From a bacterium (lineage in GTDB: Bacteria > Armatimonadota > Zipacnadia > Zipacnadales > UBA11051): a stretch of 64,000 bases of DNA. The position numbers and the translations under genes were made by a program. The stretch is taken from contig JAUVVY010000002.1 in NCBI GenBank assembly GCA_030604405.1, positions 124,001 to 188,000 of the forward strand, read 5' to 3'. Positions within the stretch are counted from its first letter, which is position 1; every line of letters begins with the position of its first letter. Shown here piece by piece: positions 1 to 8,037 of the stretch. Under the pieces are notes generated by a model, which searched no databases, was not told the origin of the DNA, and saw only the letters and a program-made list of their open reading frames with translations.

Positions 1-590
1 GTTTCCGTATCGAATCCGGAGTTGTCCCAGCCTACCTCTACCGAGGGCGCAATGGCCAACTTTTGCTTATCGGCGTCCAGCAGCGTCAGAATCGTGCCAT
101 TTTGGCGATAACGTTCTATATACTCGCAGATATAGTCAAAGAGCATGTCCTGATAGGCCTTGTGCCACAATTTGCAGTTGCAAGGTTCGCCAAGCTGGTT
201 TGTGGACAATGGCACTGGATACCAGAAGCGGCTTTCCGCCTCCTTGTGGTGGGCCGCCAAGTCACTGCCGCACTTGAGTTCAAGCCAGGGGAGAATCTGC
301 ATGCCATACTTTTTTGCGAACTTGTGTTCTCTATCCAGGTACTCCCAGTTATGGTCCCAGGACTGGGAAGGTTCGTGATCGCAAAAAAGCGTGTTGACAC
401 CCATATCGCGAAGTGTGGCCAAGTCGCGGTCCATAGGGGCGTCGTTGGACCGCCAGGGATCCCACCAATGCCCGAAGAAGTAAGTCCCCACGAGTGGCCG
501 GCCATCCGCCAGGCGCACAGGCTGTGCGAGGGCAAGATTCCCCAGCACTCCAAAAAGAGATGCGACTATGAAAGCCAGTTTCCGATTCAT
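1..590 (-). CDS. Secreted TIM-barrel glycosidase-like protein, 3' end cut by window edge
   Basis: Read on the minus strand from the ATG at 590, an open frame with no stop runs to the left edge, so the C-terminus is missing. The N-terminus is a typical signal peptide (MNRKLAFIVASLFGVLG, cleavage near ALAQP). The mature part starts VRLADGRPLVGTYFFGHWWD, then has DLATLRDMGVNTLFCDHEPS and KKYGMQILPWLELK, a pattern of alternating strand and helix seen in glycoside hydrolase TIM barrels (GH99-like, GH42-like or GH71-like proteins; I cannot choose the family). An AGGTG ribosome site lies about 10 bases upstream. The product is probably exported and acts on polysaccharide. A second exported glycosidase-like gene is at 54970. 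The other two frames over this stretch give Cys/Trp/Arg-rich shadows and are not real. Confidence 0.75.
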   Translation of the reverse strand, partial: MNRKLAFIVASLFGVLGNLALAQPVRLADGRPLVGTYFFGHWWDPWRSNDAPMDRDLATLRDMGVNTLFCDHEPSQSWDHNWEYLDREHKFAKKYGMQILPWLELKCGSDLAAHHKEAESRFWYPVPLSTNQLGEPCNCKLWHKAYQDMLFDYICEYIERYRQNGTILTLLDADKQKLAIAPSVEVGWDNSGFDTE

Positions 591-766
591 TTGTCATTCA
601 CCTCGCCATATCACATCTCGGCTCGCGGAACTTGTGGGCCGACACTGTTGCAAGATTCCATTTTAGACTATCGATATGGGGGCTGAATGTCAAATCCGAG
701 ATGTACTAGCGTAGTGTTACTCTCACTTGAAAACATATGAAACAGGCGAGGCTCTTTATCTATAGA

Positions 767-3166
767 TTACTCGGAGTGCTCTGCGGACGCATCTCCAAAT
801 TCGTATGCCAGCCTCATCTGGCACGCCTTCAGGCAAGGCTCCAGGATGCAGGTGAAGTGCTTCTGAATCGGGTCTTTCTGCTGATACGCAGAGCTTAGCA
901 CATCGGGCGTGATCTCACCTTCAGGTGGCATCACATTCGTTGTCTGTCCGCCCCAGCGTGGGCCCTCGTCGGCGACCAGTGCATAACGCTTGGCCCACTC
1001 GCAGCGGAGCCGGTCCCAGACCGCCATCTTGGCACAGTAGTGGTCGCTGCAGACCTCGATAGTCTCGTCCGCCAGCGCCTGCACCGGGCACTCAAAGACG
1101 CACGGTCGCTCGCAGAAGGTGCAGGGGCCTTCCATGAGCAGTGGCGCGTCGGCGGGCAGGTCGGCGTCGGTCACCAGACTGATGAAGCGCTGTGCGATGC
1201 CGAACTCGGGCGTGATGACCGCGCCGTGAAGACCTATGTGGCCCAGGCCTGCGGCGACGGCAGCAAAACGGTTGCTCAGTGCATCAGGCTGCGGGCCGCG
1301 AGGGTTGGCCACCAGCGTCCCGCTGTCGCACAGGTCCTGGCTCACCACGGCCTTGTACCCGAGACGTTGCAGCACTCTTGCCAGTGAAACGCCCATGTAT
1401 CGCAGCCAGCGATTGGTCTGATATACCGCATAGCTGTAAGGCCCGACGGCCTCTGCAGGTGGCTCAGCAGCACGCAGGATATTGTTGAACGGGAAGTGGT
1501 AGCCGATTACGATAACCGACCGTACATCGGATAGCACCTCGTCAACCTCGCGTATATGGCGCTGCTCATCGCGCTCCACCGCAGGGATCACTGCCCCGTG
1601 GTAGCCGGCAGTGTCGCACACTGACCACTTCATCTCGGCCTCGTCAATCTCTTGGCGATAACTCCGAGCCAGTTCCGACACCACCTGCGGATCGGCCACG
1701 CCAAACAGGTCGCCGCCCCAGGCCGTCACATGCCCTTGCAACAGGGAGCGCAGTTCATCCGCATACAAGTCTTCTCTCAGGGCCGCGATCGGGTATGTGC
1801 GCATCCCCGGCTGCAGAGGCGCACTGGTAAGAATGCAGCCGAACGTCGCACGGGAGCCGAATTCTGGCGTGACGGGCCTTCCGACATCATTGAATTCACT
1901 GATGAGCCCCGAGGCGGCCGCCACCTTATCAATCGGTAGATGCAGCCCCGGCAGTGCCGAATAGCCCAGCCTCTCCAGATACTGGCACAGCTCCAACTGT
2001 GCAAATCCGGACCACTCAGCGAGAGTCGCACCAACCAGCGCGAGCGGCTGCGGACTCTCGTCAGTAGTAGCGGGATCCTGCAGCGTCTCGCCATACTGGA
2101 AGCCGAAGGCGATCAGATTCTCAGCGTCGGGCAGCTCGGCGCGGAGGTCTAAGCCGCGCTGCAGGCACACCGCGCGGTCAACGATGGCGAGCATATCGGC
2201 TTCGCGCTCCAGCAGCCGCGAGAGCACGTTCAGCGTCGCCGGCCGGTCAGTGACCTTTGGCGCGGTGTCCTGAAGCTGCTGCTCAATCGGCCGCTCGTCC
2301 ATGAAGCGCCTGCGCCGACGATAGGTCGTGGAATAATCGGGGTCCTCCAGGCGCAGATGCGGCGGCAGGCAGTATCTCAGGCACGAGCCCATGGCCCCGC
2401 CGCGGCGACCGATCGTGTCCAGGTTGTCGAGAATCGCTTGCTCATCAACCACATCGGGCAGTTCACCATCCAGGTCGAGGCCAAAATGCTCCGCCCACGC
2501 GCAGCGCCACTTGTTCTTGTTGCAATAGGTGAACTGCTTGCCGCCGATGTTGATTACATGCTTGCCCGAAGTCTCCTTCGTGAAAGCATCAGTGGGGCAG
2601 TGGCGCACGCACTCGCCGCACATGTCGCACAAGGGCGGCCCATCGTAAAGCGGGTCCGGGCCCAGCGGGGCGTCTGTAACGAGACAGCAGAAACGCTGGC
2701 GGGGACCGTACTCCGGCGTCAGCAGCAGACCGCTATAGCCGATTTCGCCGAGGCCGGCGGCTGCGGCCGCGTGAATATTCGAAAGGTCGGGCGTGAAACT
2801 CTCCGTGATATTCTTGTAGGGCCGGAAACGCCATACGTTCGTCGCCGGAATTGCGACGACGTTATAGCCCACATCCTCCAGCCGCCGTGCCAACTGAAAT
2901 GAGACGCATTCGAGCTTGGTATTCATAGCGCCCTGGATGGCGTATGGCCCCGTCTTCTGGGGATGCTCGTTGCCGCCAATCTCGATGGCCGCGTCAGGGT
3001 GATGTATCGCGATGACCACAACGCACGTGGCGCCGGGAAGATGGCCTTCGGGCGACATCTCAATCGGCGCCTCGGCATAATGCTCCGATGATGCGATGCC
3101 TACCAGGTCGGCGCCCAGATTGAGCGCCAGCGTCCTTATCTCGTCGCTTAGCAACTGGTCATACAT
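767..3166 (-). CDS. Three-copy QueG/reductive-dehalogenase-like Fe-S protein
   Basis: 799 residues from the ATG at 3166 (an upstream in-frame ATG at 3196 lacks a ribosome site). The protein is built from three tandem copies of an epoxyqueuosine-reductase-like unit. Copy 1 (about 1-285) has AAAAGLGEIGYSGLLLTPEYG and a ferredoxin motif CDMCGECVRHCP (about 180-191). Copy 2 (about 350-455) keeps the scaffold (PVTPEFGSRATFGCILTSAP) but has lost the cysteine cluster. Copy 3 (about 475-799) has AAVAAGLGHIGLHGAVITPEFG and CTFCERPCVFECP (about 682-694). The known family (QueG, RdhA) uses cobalamin plus two 4Fe-4S clusters in electron transfer; no Tat signal or membrane segment is seen, so it is cytoplasmic. 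It is divergent from a UroD/methyltransferase-like gene at 3361, so a role in corrinoid redox activation is possible but inferred. It is unlikely to be queG itself because of the triplication. Confidence 0.8.
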   Translation of the reverse strand: MYDQLLSDEIRTLALNLGADLVGIASSEHYAEAPIEMSPEGHLPGATCVVVIAIHHPDAAIEIGGNEHPQKTGPYAIQGAMNTKLECVSFQLARRLEDVGYNVVAIPATNVWRFRPYKNITESFTPDLSNIHAAAAAGLGEIGYSGLLLTPEYGPRQRFCCLVTDAPLGPDPLYDGPPLCDMCGECVRHCPTDAFTKETSGKHVINIGGKQFTYCNKNKWRCAWAEHFGLDLDGELPDVVDEQAILDNLDTIGRRGGAMGSCLRYCLPPHLRLEDPDYSTTYRRRRRFMDERPIEQQLQDTAPKVTDRPATLNVLSRLLEREADMLAIVDRAVCLQRGLDLRAELPDAENLIAFGFQYGETLQDPATTDESPQPLALVGATLAEWSGFAQLELCQYLERLGYSALPGLHLPIDKVAAASGLISEFNDVGRPVTPEFGSRATFGCILTSAPLQPGMRTYPIAALREDLYADELRSLLQGHVTAWGGDLFGVADPQVVSELARSYRQEIDEAEMKWSVCDTAGYHGAVIPAVERDEQRHIREVDEVLSDVRSVIVIGYHFPFNNILRAAEPPAEAVGPYSYAVYQTNRWLRYMGVSLARVLQRLGYKAVVSQDLCDSGTLVANPRGPQPDALSNRFAAVAAGLGHIGLHGAVITPEFGIAQRFISLVTDADLPADAPLLMEGPCTFCERPCVFECPVQALADETIEVCSDHYCAKMAVWDRLRCEWAKRYALVADEGPRWGGQTTNVMPPEGEITPDVLSSAYQQKDPIQKHFTCILEPCLKACQMRLAYEFGDASAEHSE

Positions 3167-3360
3167 ACTCCGTGAACCTTCCCTTGCCCCGGCCATCCAG
3201 GGCTGATGTCATATAGCCTGCCGTAACAGCAGGATATTCCGCTTGGTGAGTTTCCTTACCTCCCGCCCTCTTTGCAGGTCGCCTGTGGCCTTGTTGCGAA
3301 GTATAGGATTCGTCACAGGCCGGGAGTAGATCAGAAATATGTGAAAGGGACAACCACAAT

Positions 3361-4515
3361 ATGTTGCCGAAAGAGCGAGTAGCTGCAGCCTTCGAACACC
3401 AGCCGACCGACAGGATTCCAATATACCACGCCAGCTTGAGTTCTGATGTTGCATCGTACGTCCTGCGCCGGGAGGCGTACGTAGGCGGCGGGATTCAACA
3501 GTACCGGGAGGCGGTGGCTCTCTGGAAGGATGGAGATGCGCAGGCGGAGTTCGTGGAACGCAGCTTCACCGATGCCTGCGAATTGGGCGAGAAGCTGGAT
3601 CTGGATATGGTGCGGACTATCCACTGGCGCAAGCCGCAGAAGCCCACGCGCCGGATTGACCGGAATACGTTCATGTATGGCGACCCGGACAAAGAGGAGC
3701 ACTGGGAGGTCTGGCACTTCGATCCGCCGACGGAGACATACGGGAAGGTTGATGCGAAGCCGGAGCCTGAGCCGACCCCTGGACAACTCGCCGAGCAGGC
3801 TGAGGGCGCTGCTCAAGCCGCAGAAGAATACGAGCCGACACCGGATGACCTATCGCCCGATGTGCATCGGTCAATTGCGCGCTTCGGTGATACTCGCGCC
3901 ATGTACGCGCTCGTCGGCAGTGTAGGTATATGCATACCCAGGGAGCGGGTGTGGCTGGAGGCGACCGTGCTATATCCGGACATCGTTGGCAGATACCTCG
4001 ACGCTGCAGCCATCCGTGGGCCGAAGAACGCTAAACTGGCGGCCCAACTGGGTATCCCTTACTGCTTCGGCGGCGGCGATTTTGCCGGGACCGGAGGCCC
4101 ATTCTATTCGCCCAAGGTCTTTCACGAGCTGATGCTGCCGCGGCTGCAGATCATCTCCAGGGGCTGCGAGGAGGCGGGCACATATCACCTGTTCGCCAGC
4201 GACGGTGACCTGTGGCCGGTGGCCGAGGATCTTTTCGGCGCCTCGGGCGTCCATGGCTTCTATGAAGTAGATCGCATGTTCATGGACATGCGGGAACTTC
4301 GGGACAGATTCCCGCATTTGACCTTCTTAGGTGGCATCAGGAGCGAGGTCCTGCACATAGGCAGTGTAGAAGATGTTGTTGAGGAGACACGAACTGCCCT
4401 GGAGGCCGCACATGAGATAGGCGGCTGCATCATCGGCTGCAGCAACCAGATCGTCGCCGGAACCCCGCAAGAGAACTTCTGGGCGATGATGGACACGCTG
4501 GAGGACTACCGCTGA
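3361..4515 (+). CDS. Uroporphyrinogen decarboxylase (URO-D) family protein, methyltransferase-like
   Basis: 384 residues; ATG at 3361 with AAAGGGA about 9 bases upstream. The N-terminus PKERVAAAFEHQPTDRIPI is the standard opening of the URO-D superfamily, which holds both haem-pathway HemE and the methylcobamide:CoM methyltransferases (MtbA/MtaA/CmuA type). The C-terminal half has GAGxGGPFYSPK-like (GTGGPFYSPKVF), a His-x5-Asp segment HLFASDGD, and GGIRSEVLH, which fit the barrel. It is longer than HemE and carries an acidic/proline-rich insert around residues 120-165 (PEPEPTPGQLAEQAE), so a catabolic methyl- or decarboxylation role is more likely than haem synthesis. The divergent neighbour is the Fe-S protein. 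It converges with the CHAT gene, leaving only 28 bases between stops. The substrate is unknown. Confidence 0.8.
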   Translation: MLPKERVAAAFEHQPTDRIPIYHASLSSDVASYVLRREAYVGGGIQQYREAVALWKDGDAQAEFVERSFTDACELGEKLDLDMVRTIHWRKPQKPTRRIDRNTFMYGDPDKEEHWEVWHFDPPTETYGKVDAKPEPEPTPGQLAEQAEGAAQAAEEYEPTPDDLSPDVHRSIARFGDTRAMYALVGSVGICIPRERVWLEATVLYPDIVGRYLDAAAIRGPKNAKLAAQLGIPYCFGGGDFAGTGGPFYSPKVFHELMLPRLQIISRGCEEAGTYHLFASDGDLWPVAEDLFGASGVHGFYEVDRMFMDMRELRDRFPHLTFLGGIRSEVLHIGSVEDVVEETRTALEAAHEIGGCIIGCSNQIVAGTPQENFWAMMDTLEDYR

Positions 4516-4543
4516 GGCAAGTGGGGCAGAGGCGTAGTCAATC

Positions 4544-7500
4544 CTACTTCTCAGTGCCGCTGTCGTCTGGTTCATCCAATGCCGCGAGCCAGCCGCGTAC
4601 ATTTTGCTCCTCCGGCACGCCGAGGCCCACCAGCGCATCAAGGGCCTGCTGCCAGTATCCGCGCGCGGCTTCGAGGTCGCCGGTTTCTTTCGCAAGCAGG
4701 CCCATATTCATCAGGGCCTGGCCTTTCCCAAGCCGGTCGCCCAGCTCGCGGCATATCTTCAGGCTCTGCTCGTACAGCTCCATCGCCTCGTCGTAGCGGC
4801 CGTGGGCCTGGCAAGCGGCGGCCATGTTATTCAGCGTTCCACCTTCCTCCCTGCGGTCGTCCAGCTCGCGGAATATCTTCAGGCTTTCCTCGTACAGCTC
4901 CATGGCTTTGTCGTAGCGGCCTTGGTCAAAGTACGCATTGGCCATGTTGCCCAGCGTAGCGCCTTCGCCGCTGCGGTCGCGTAGCTCGCGGAACGTGCTC
5001 AGGCTCTGCTCGTACAACGCCATCGCCTGCTCGTAGCGGCCCCGGAGGCGGTGAACTTCGCCCATGTTGTTGAGCGTTTGGCTTTCGCCGCTGCGGTCGC
5101 CCAGCTCGCGCATTATCTTCAGACTCTGCTTGTACAGCGCCATGGCTTCTTCGTAGCGGCCCTGGCGCTGGTGTACGTTAGCGATGTTGTTTAGCGTGTT
5201 GCCTTCGCCGCTGCGGTCGCCCAGCTCGCGGTATATGTTCACGCTCTGCTCGTACAGCTCCATGGCTTTATCATGCCAGCCCTGGGCCTGCTGTAGATTG
5301 GCCACATTGCCCAAAGTGTCCGCTTCGCCGCTGCGGTTCCCCAGGTCGCGGAATATCTTCAGGCTCTGCTCGCACAGCTCCATCGCCTCGTCGTAGCGGC
5401 CCTGCGCCGAGTGTATGATAGCCATATTGCCCAGCGTCGTACCTTCCCCGCTTCTGTCGCCATCTTCTCGCGTTGCTCTGAGTGCCATCTTACACAAGGA
5501 TAGATGCTCGGCCAACATGCCGCGCATGTCCCGGAACTTTGCCATTGCCTGCTCAAACCGGGGCAACAGGCTCCACTGCCCGGCCTCGTTCGCGTCCTGT
5601 GCCAACTCAAGAGCATTGAGATACTCGGCCTCAAGTTCCCGCAGCCCATGTGTAAGGCAGAGGTGTGCAAGGAGGGGTTGCCCTCCTTCGACCTCAGCAA
5701 ATGCCGCCAATGGACCCCCTCCCGATAATAAGTCGGCAACTCTGTCGGGCCGGATAAGATCATCGGTGTGCCAAACGAATTCGGCACATTCCTCTGCCGC
5801 CTGTAGGCGTCGTTCGCTCAGATTGGGGATATCCGTGAGGCGCCGCGATGCAACCTCGCGTGCCAGCGGAAGCAGTTGATAGCGTTGAGTCTGTGTGAAA
5901 ACCTGGCCCTCTTCCGAGAGCGACTCGTCGCCAACTCCCTCCAAGAGATGCAACCGTAACGCCCCCTCTATCGCCTTTCCGAAACCGTCTTCGTCAAGGC
6001 CGGTGGCCGTGGCCAGAGCCTCACGGCGGGGCGGCTGTGGGAACATAGCAGCGCAGGCAAATACCAAGCGCTCGTTTTCCTTCGCTAACTCAAGTTGAGC
6101 CCCGAAGGCATATTCTGCGATCTCCTCGGCCGGGCCTGAGAACTCCTCGAAGGCCTTAATGGCCTGCTGTTCGGTCTGCCTGCCACTGGCAATCCCTGCA
6201 ACAGCTAACTCAATCGCCATCGGAGTGTAGCAGCAGACTTGAGCGATCTTCGCCGCTGCAATCGTGGGCAAGCCCGCCACCATTGCCAGTCTTGTCACCA
6301 TCTTCTCCGCTTCGTGGGGGTGCATCTGTTGCACCAGAACTGTGTGCAATCCAGTTTCAGGCAGGTCATGGCGACTGGTGGCAAGCACGCGACACCGCTC
6401 GCCCAGCGCGCTGAGTAGCGAGATTAGCAGATCTTCATGCTCCAGTGTTTCGAGATTGTCGAGCAAGAGCAAGCGGCGCGTGTCGTTGGCATAGCCCACT
6501 ATGGTATGCACCAGTGTGTTGTCATCTTCTTCGCCGGTCAGTTCGAGATTCAGGCTGCGGCCCAAGTTCAGGACAAACTCGCGGGCTGAACTTACGGTAG
6601 TGAGCGCGTCTGCACCGGCAGGGCGTACGGCGATGTCCGGCACATCCGGTCGCGCGCTAACGAACACGACCTCATCGGGAAACCTGTGGCGAAGCCGGTC
6701 GGCTGCCTGCAGAGCAAGCTTGGTCTTGCCGATACCGCCGTGGCCTGTGAGGAGGACTCTTTCTTGGCTGTGGGTAGCGGGGGCCTCGGGGTCGAGCTTT
6801 TGGGCCAAGTCAACAAGTTTGTCACGGCGACCGACGAAGGTCTTTGCGAGTCTGTGCTGGTGCAGAGGCCAGCGCGCGGTACCGCCACCTACGGCTATCT
6901 TGCCCTCGCCAGTGGCCTCCCAGAGCGCCGATTCAACATCAGACATCGCCGCGCGTGACAGGTATAGGACGGGATACTGCCAATGCCATCTGCACTTCGG
7001 ATTGCTCTCACAGGCCTGTTTCATCGCATGGCGAGCGAGGCGCACAGCCTCGATCAGCGAGATACCGTTGAGAAGATTCTTATAGAGGTGGTTGGTGAAT
7101 ACGTCGGCTCCATCGGCCCAAACACTGTCACTCATGCCTATGACCCGTGGCACGCCAGAGACAGCGACCTGCAGCGCCATGCTCACGTCACCTTGCGGCT
7201 CGGCGGCGGCACTTAGACAACTGTCAAGTATCGCCAATTGCACACCAGCGCGCGCAGCTTCATGGGCCAGCTCGACCGTCCCGAAAGGCGCTACGGTGAA
7301 GTCGCGGTTCTCAAGGGCGACTGCCTCACCGTTGCCGTGTGCACTGATATGTAGGGCATCGGCGCCTTTGGCAAGTTCGGTGCGCAGATCCACCGGGCTT
7401 ATGTGTCGGCAGACGCGGAAATCGGCCGGAAATTCTATCTCCTGCAAATCGAGCAAGAGGTCCACCCGGCCCTGCAGGTCGAGCGGCTGAGGCTGGTTCG

Positions 7501-7876
7501 CCTCATCCGACGCTTCATGCCTGGGATCCAGAACAGGACTGGCCAGTGCGACTAGCACCCTCAGAGCGCGGTCCTCGTCGCGCTTCTGGGAGGCATCAGC
7601 CACATCAACGACACGCGCCATGCCCTTGCCTAGGGCAACGTACTCAACGCCGTCGTGCATGCTCTCCCACGCCACGTGCTGCAGATCATGGGGTATTTCT
7701 AGAAGTAGGGGGCCGGTCAGTTGCTCGTACCATTCGCGCAGTTCGTCAGTCGCAAGGACTGCGGAGAATAGGTCCTGTCCTTTGAGTCCGGCAATTGTCG
7801 CTTGGTCAATTGGCACCGGACTTAAGCCAGGGGCCTCGATTGTCCCGTCGTGGATTTTGAGAATTGTCTCAGGCAT
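4544..7876 (-). CDS. CHAT protease - STAND NTPase - TPR protein (candidate conflict/defence effector)
   Basis: 1110 residues, ATG at 7876 with GAGAGGAT upstream. Order of parts: a CHAT (caspase-like) domain at about 100-310, with the His in LHISAHGNG (H180) and the Cys in LAILDSCLSA (C220); a STAND/NB-ARC-type NTPase at about 340-560 with P-loop GHGGIGKT (378-385), Walker B LLLLDN (D473) and TPMAIELA near 551; a helical segment; and seven 40-residue TPR units (806-1085) of the kinesin-light-chain/LGN type. In this family the TPR/NTPase part senses a trigger, and nucleotide-driven oligomerisation is thought to turn on the protease. It stands alone with its own promoter and has no obvious partner effector next door. 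Both catalytic residues and both Walker motifs are intact. The role (antiviral, programmed death or signalling) is inference. Confidence 0.9.
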   Translation of the reverse strand: MPETILKIHDGTIEAPGLSPVPIDQATIAGLKGQDLFSAVLATDELREWYEQLTGPLLLEIPHDLQHVAWESMHDGVEYVALGKGMARVVDVADASQKRDEDRALRVLVALASPVLDPRHEASDEANQPQPLDLQGRVDLLLDLQEIEFPADFRVCRHISPVDLRTELAKGADALHISAHGNGEAVALENRDFTVAPFGTVELAHEAARAGVQLAILDSCLSAAAEPQGDVSMALQVAVSGVPRVIGMSDSVWADGADVFTNHLYKNLLNGISLIEAVRLARHAMKQACESNPKCRWHWQYPVLYLSRAAMSDVESALWEATGEGKIAVGGGTARWPLHQHRLAKTFVGRRDKLVDLAQKLDPEAPATHSQERVLLTGHGGIGKTKLALQAADRLRHRFPDEVVFVSARPDVPDIAVRPAGADALTTVSSAREFVLNLGRSLNLELTGEEDDNTLVHTIVGYANDTRRLLLLDNLETLEHEDLLISLLSALGERCRVLATSRHDLPETGLHTVLVQQMHPHEAEKMVTRLAMVAGLPTIAAAKIAQVCCYTPMAIELAVAGIASGRQTEQQAIKAFEEFSGPAEEIAEYAFGAQLELAKENERLVFACAAMFPQPPRREALATATGLDEDGFGKAIEGALRLHLLEGVGDESLSEEGQVFTQTQRYQLLPLAREVASRRLTDIPNLSERRLQAAEECAEFVWHTDDLIRPDRVADLLSGGGPLAAFAEVEGGQPLLAHLCLTHGLRELEAEYLNALELAQDANEAGQWSLLPRFEQAMAKFRDMRGMLAEHLSLCKMALRATREDGDRSGEGTTLGNMAIIHSAQGRYDEAMELCEQSLKIFRDLGNRSGEADTLGNVANLQQAQGWHDKAMELYEQSVNIYRELGDRSGEGNTLNNIANVHQRQGRYEEAMALYKQSLKIMRELGDRSGESQTLNNMGEVHRLRGRYEQAMALYEQSLSTFRELRDRSGEGATLGNMANAYFDQGRYDKAMELYEESLKIFRELDDRREEGGTLNNMAAACQAHGRYDEAMELYEQSLKICRELGDRLGKGQALMNMGLLAKETGDLEAARGYWQQALDALVGLGVPEEQNVRGWLAALDEPDDSGTEK
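4622..5461 (-). repeat. 120-bp tandem coding repeats (seven TPR units)
   Basis: The 3' part of the CHAT-STAND gene is seven units of 120 bases, each encoding 40 residues of the form GDRSGEGxTLxNMAxxxxxxGRYDEAMELYEQSLKIxREL (shown as a pattern). The middle units are very alike at DNA level, for example the recurring blocks tcgtagcggcc and ctgcggtcgcccagctcgcg. The first and last units are more diverged. This points to recent duplication or gene conversion inside the gene. Confidence 0.9.
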
Positions 7877-7906
7877 GGAATATCCTCTCGGAATGCACTC
7901 CTGGTC

Positions 7907-7935
7907 ATTGTACTATACTGCTCGAGCCTGGTCAA
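7907..7935 (-). promoter_or_regulatory. Sigma-70-type promoter of the CHAT-STAND gene
   Basis: Read on the minus strand: TTGACC (7935-7930), a 17-base spacer, and TACAAT (7912-7907). A TATAGT overlaps the -10. The start codon is 30 bases downstream of the -10, so the leader is short. The same hexamer pair with the same spacer precedes tRNA-Ala at 58259. Confidence 0.7.
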
Positions 7936-8037
7936 CTTGCCAGATAGCGAAGTAGAATATTGACGCGGAGAAGGGTTTTGCGGTTCGCTGGCGAATATAG
8001 CAGGCAAAGCAATCTTACTTGGCAGAGAGGGAACGGC

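Noticed and set aside
63-686. 207-codon plus-strand frame at the left edge
   Set aside because: Antisense to the signal-peptide-bearing glycosidase-like gene; no ribosome site and no domain.
2357-2902. 181-codon plus-strand frame
   Set aside because: Antisense to the first Fe-S unit, whose cysteine motif is certain.
4622-5461. Regular repeats that could be taken for a CRISPR array
   Set aside because: The 120-base period encodes 40-residue TPRs in frame with no variable spacers.
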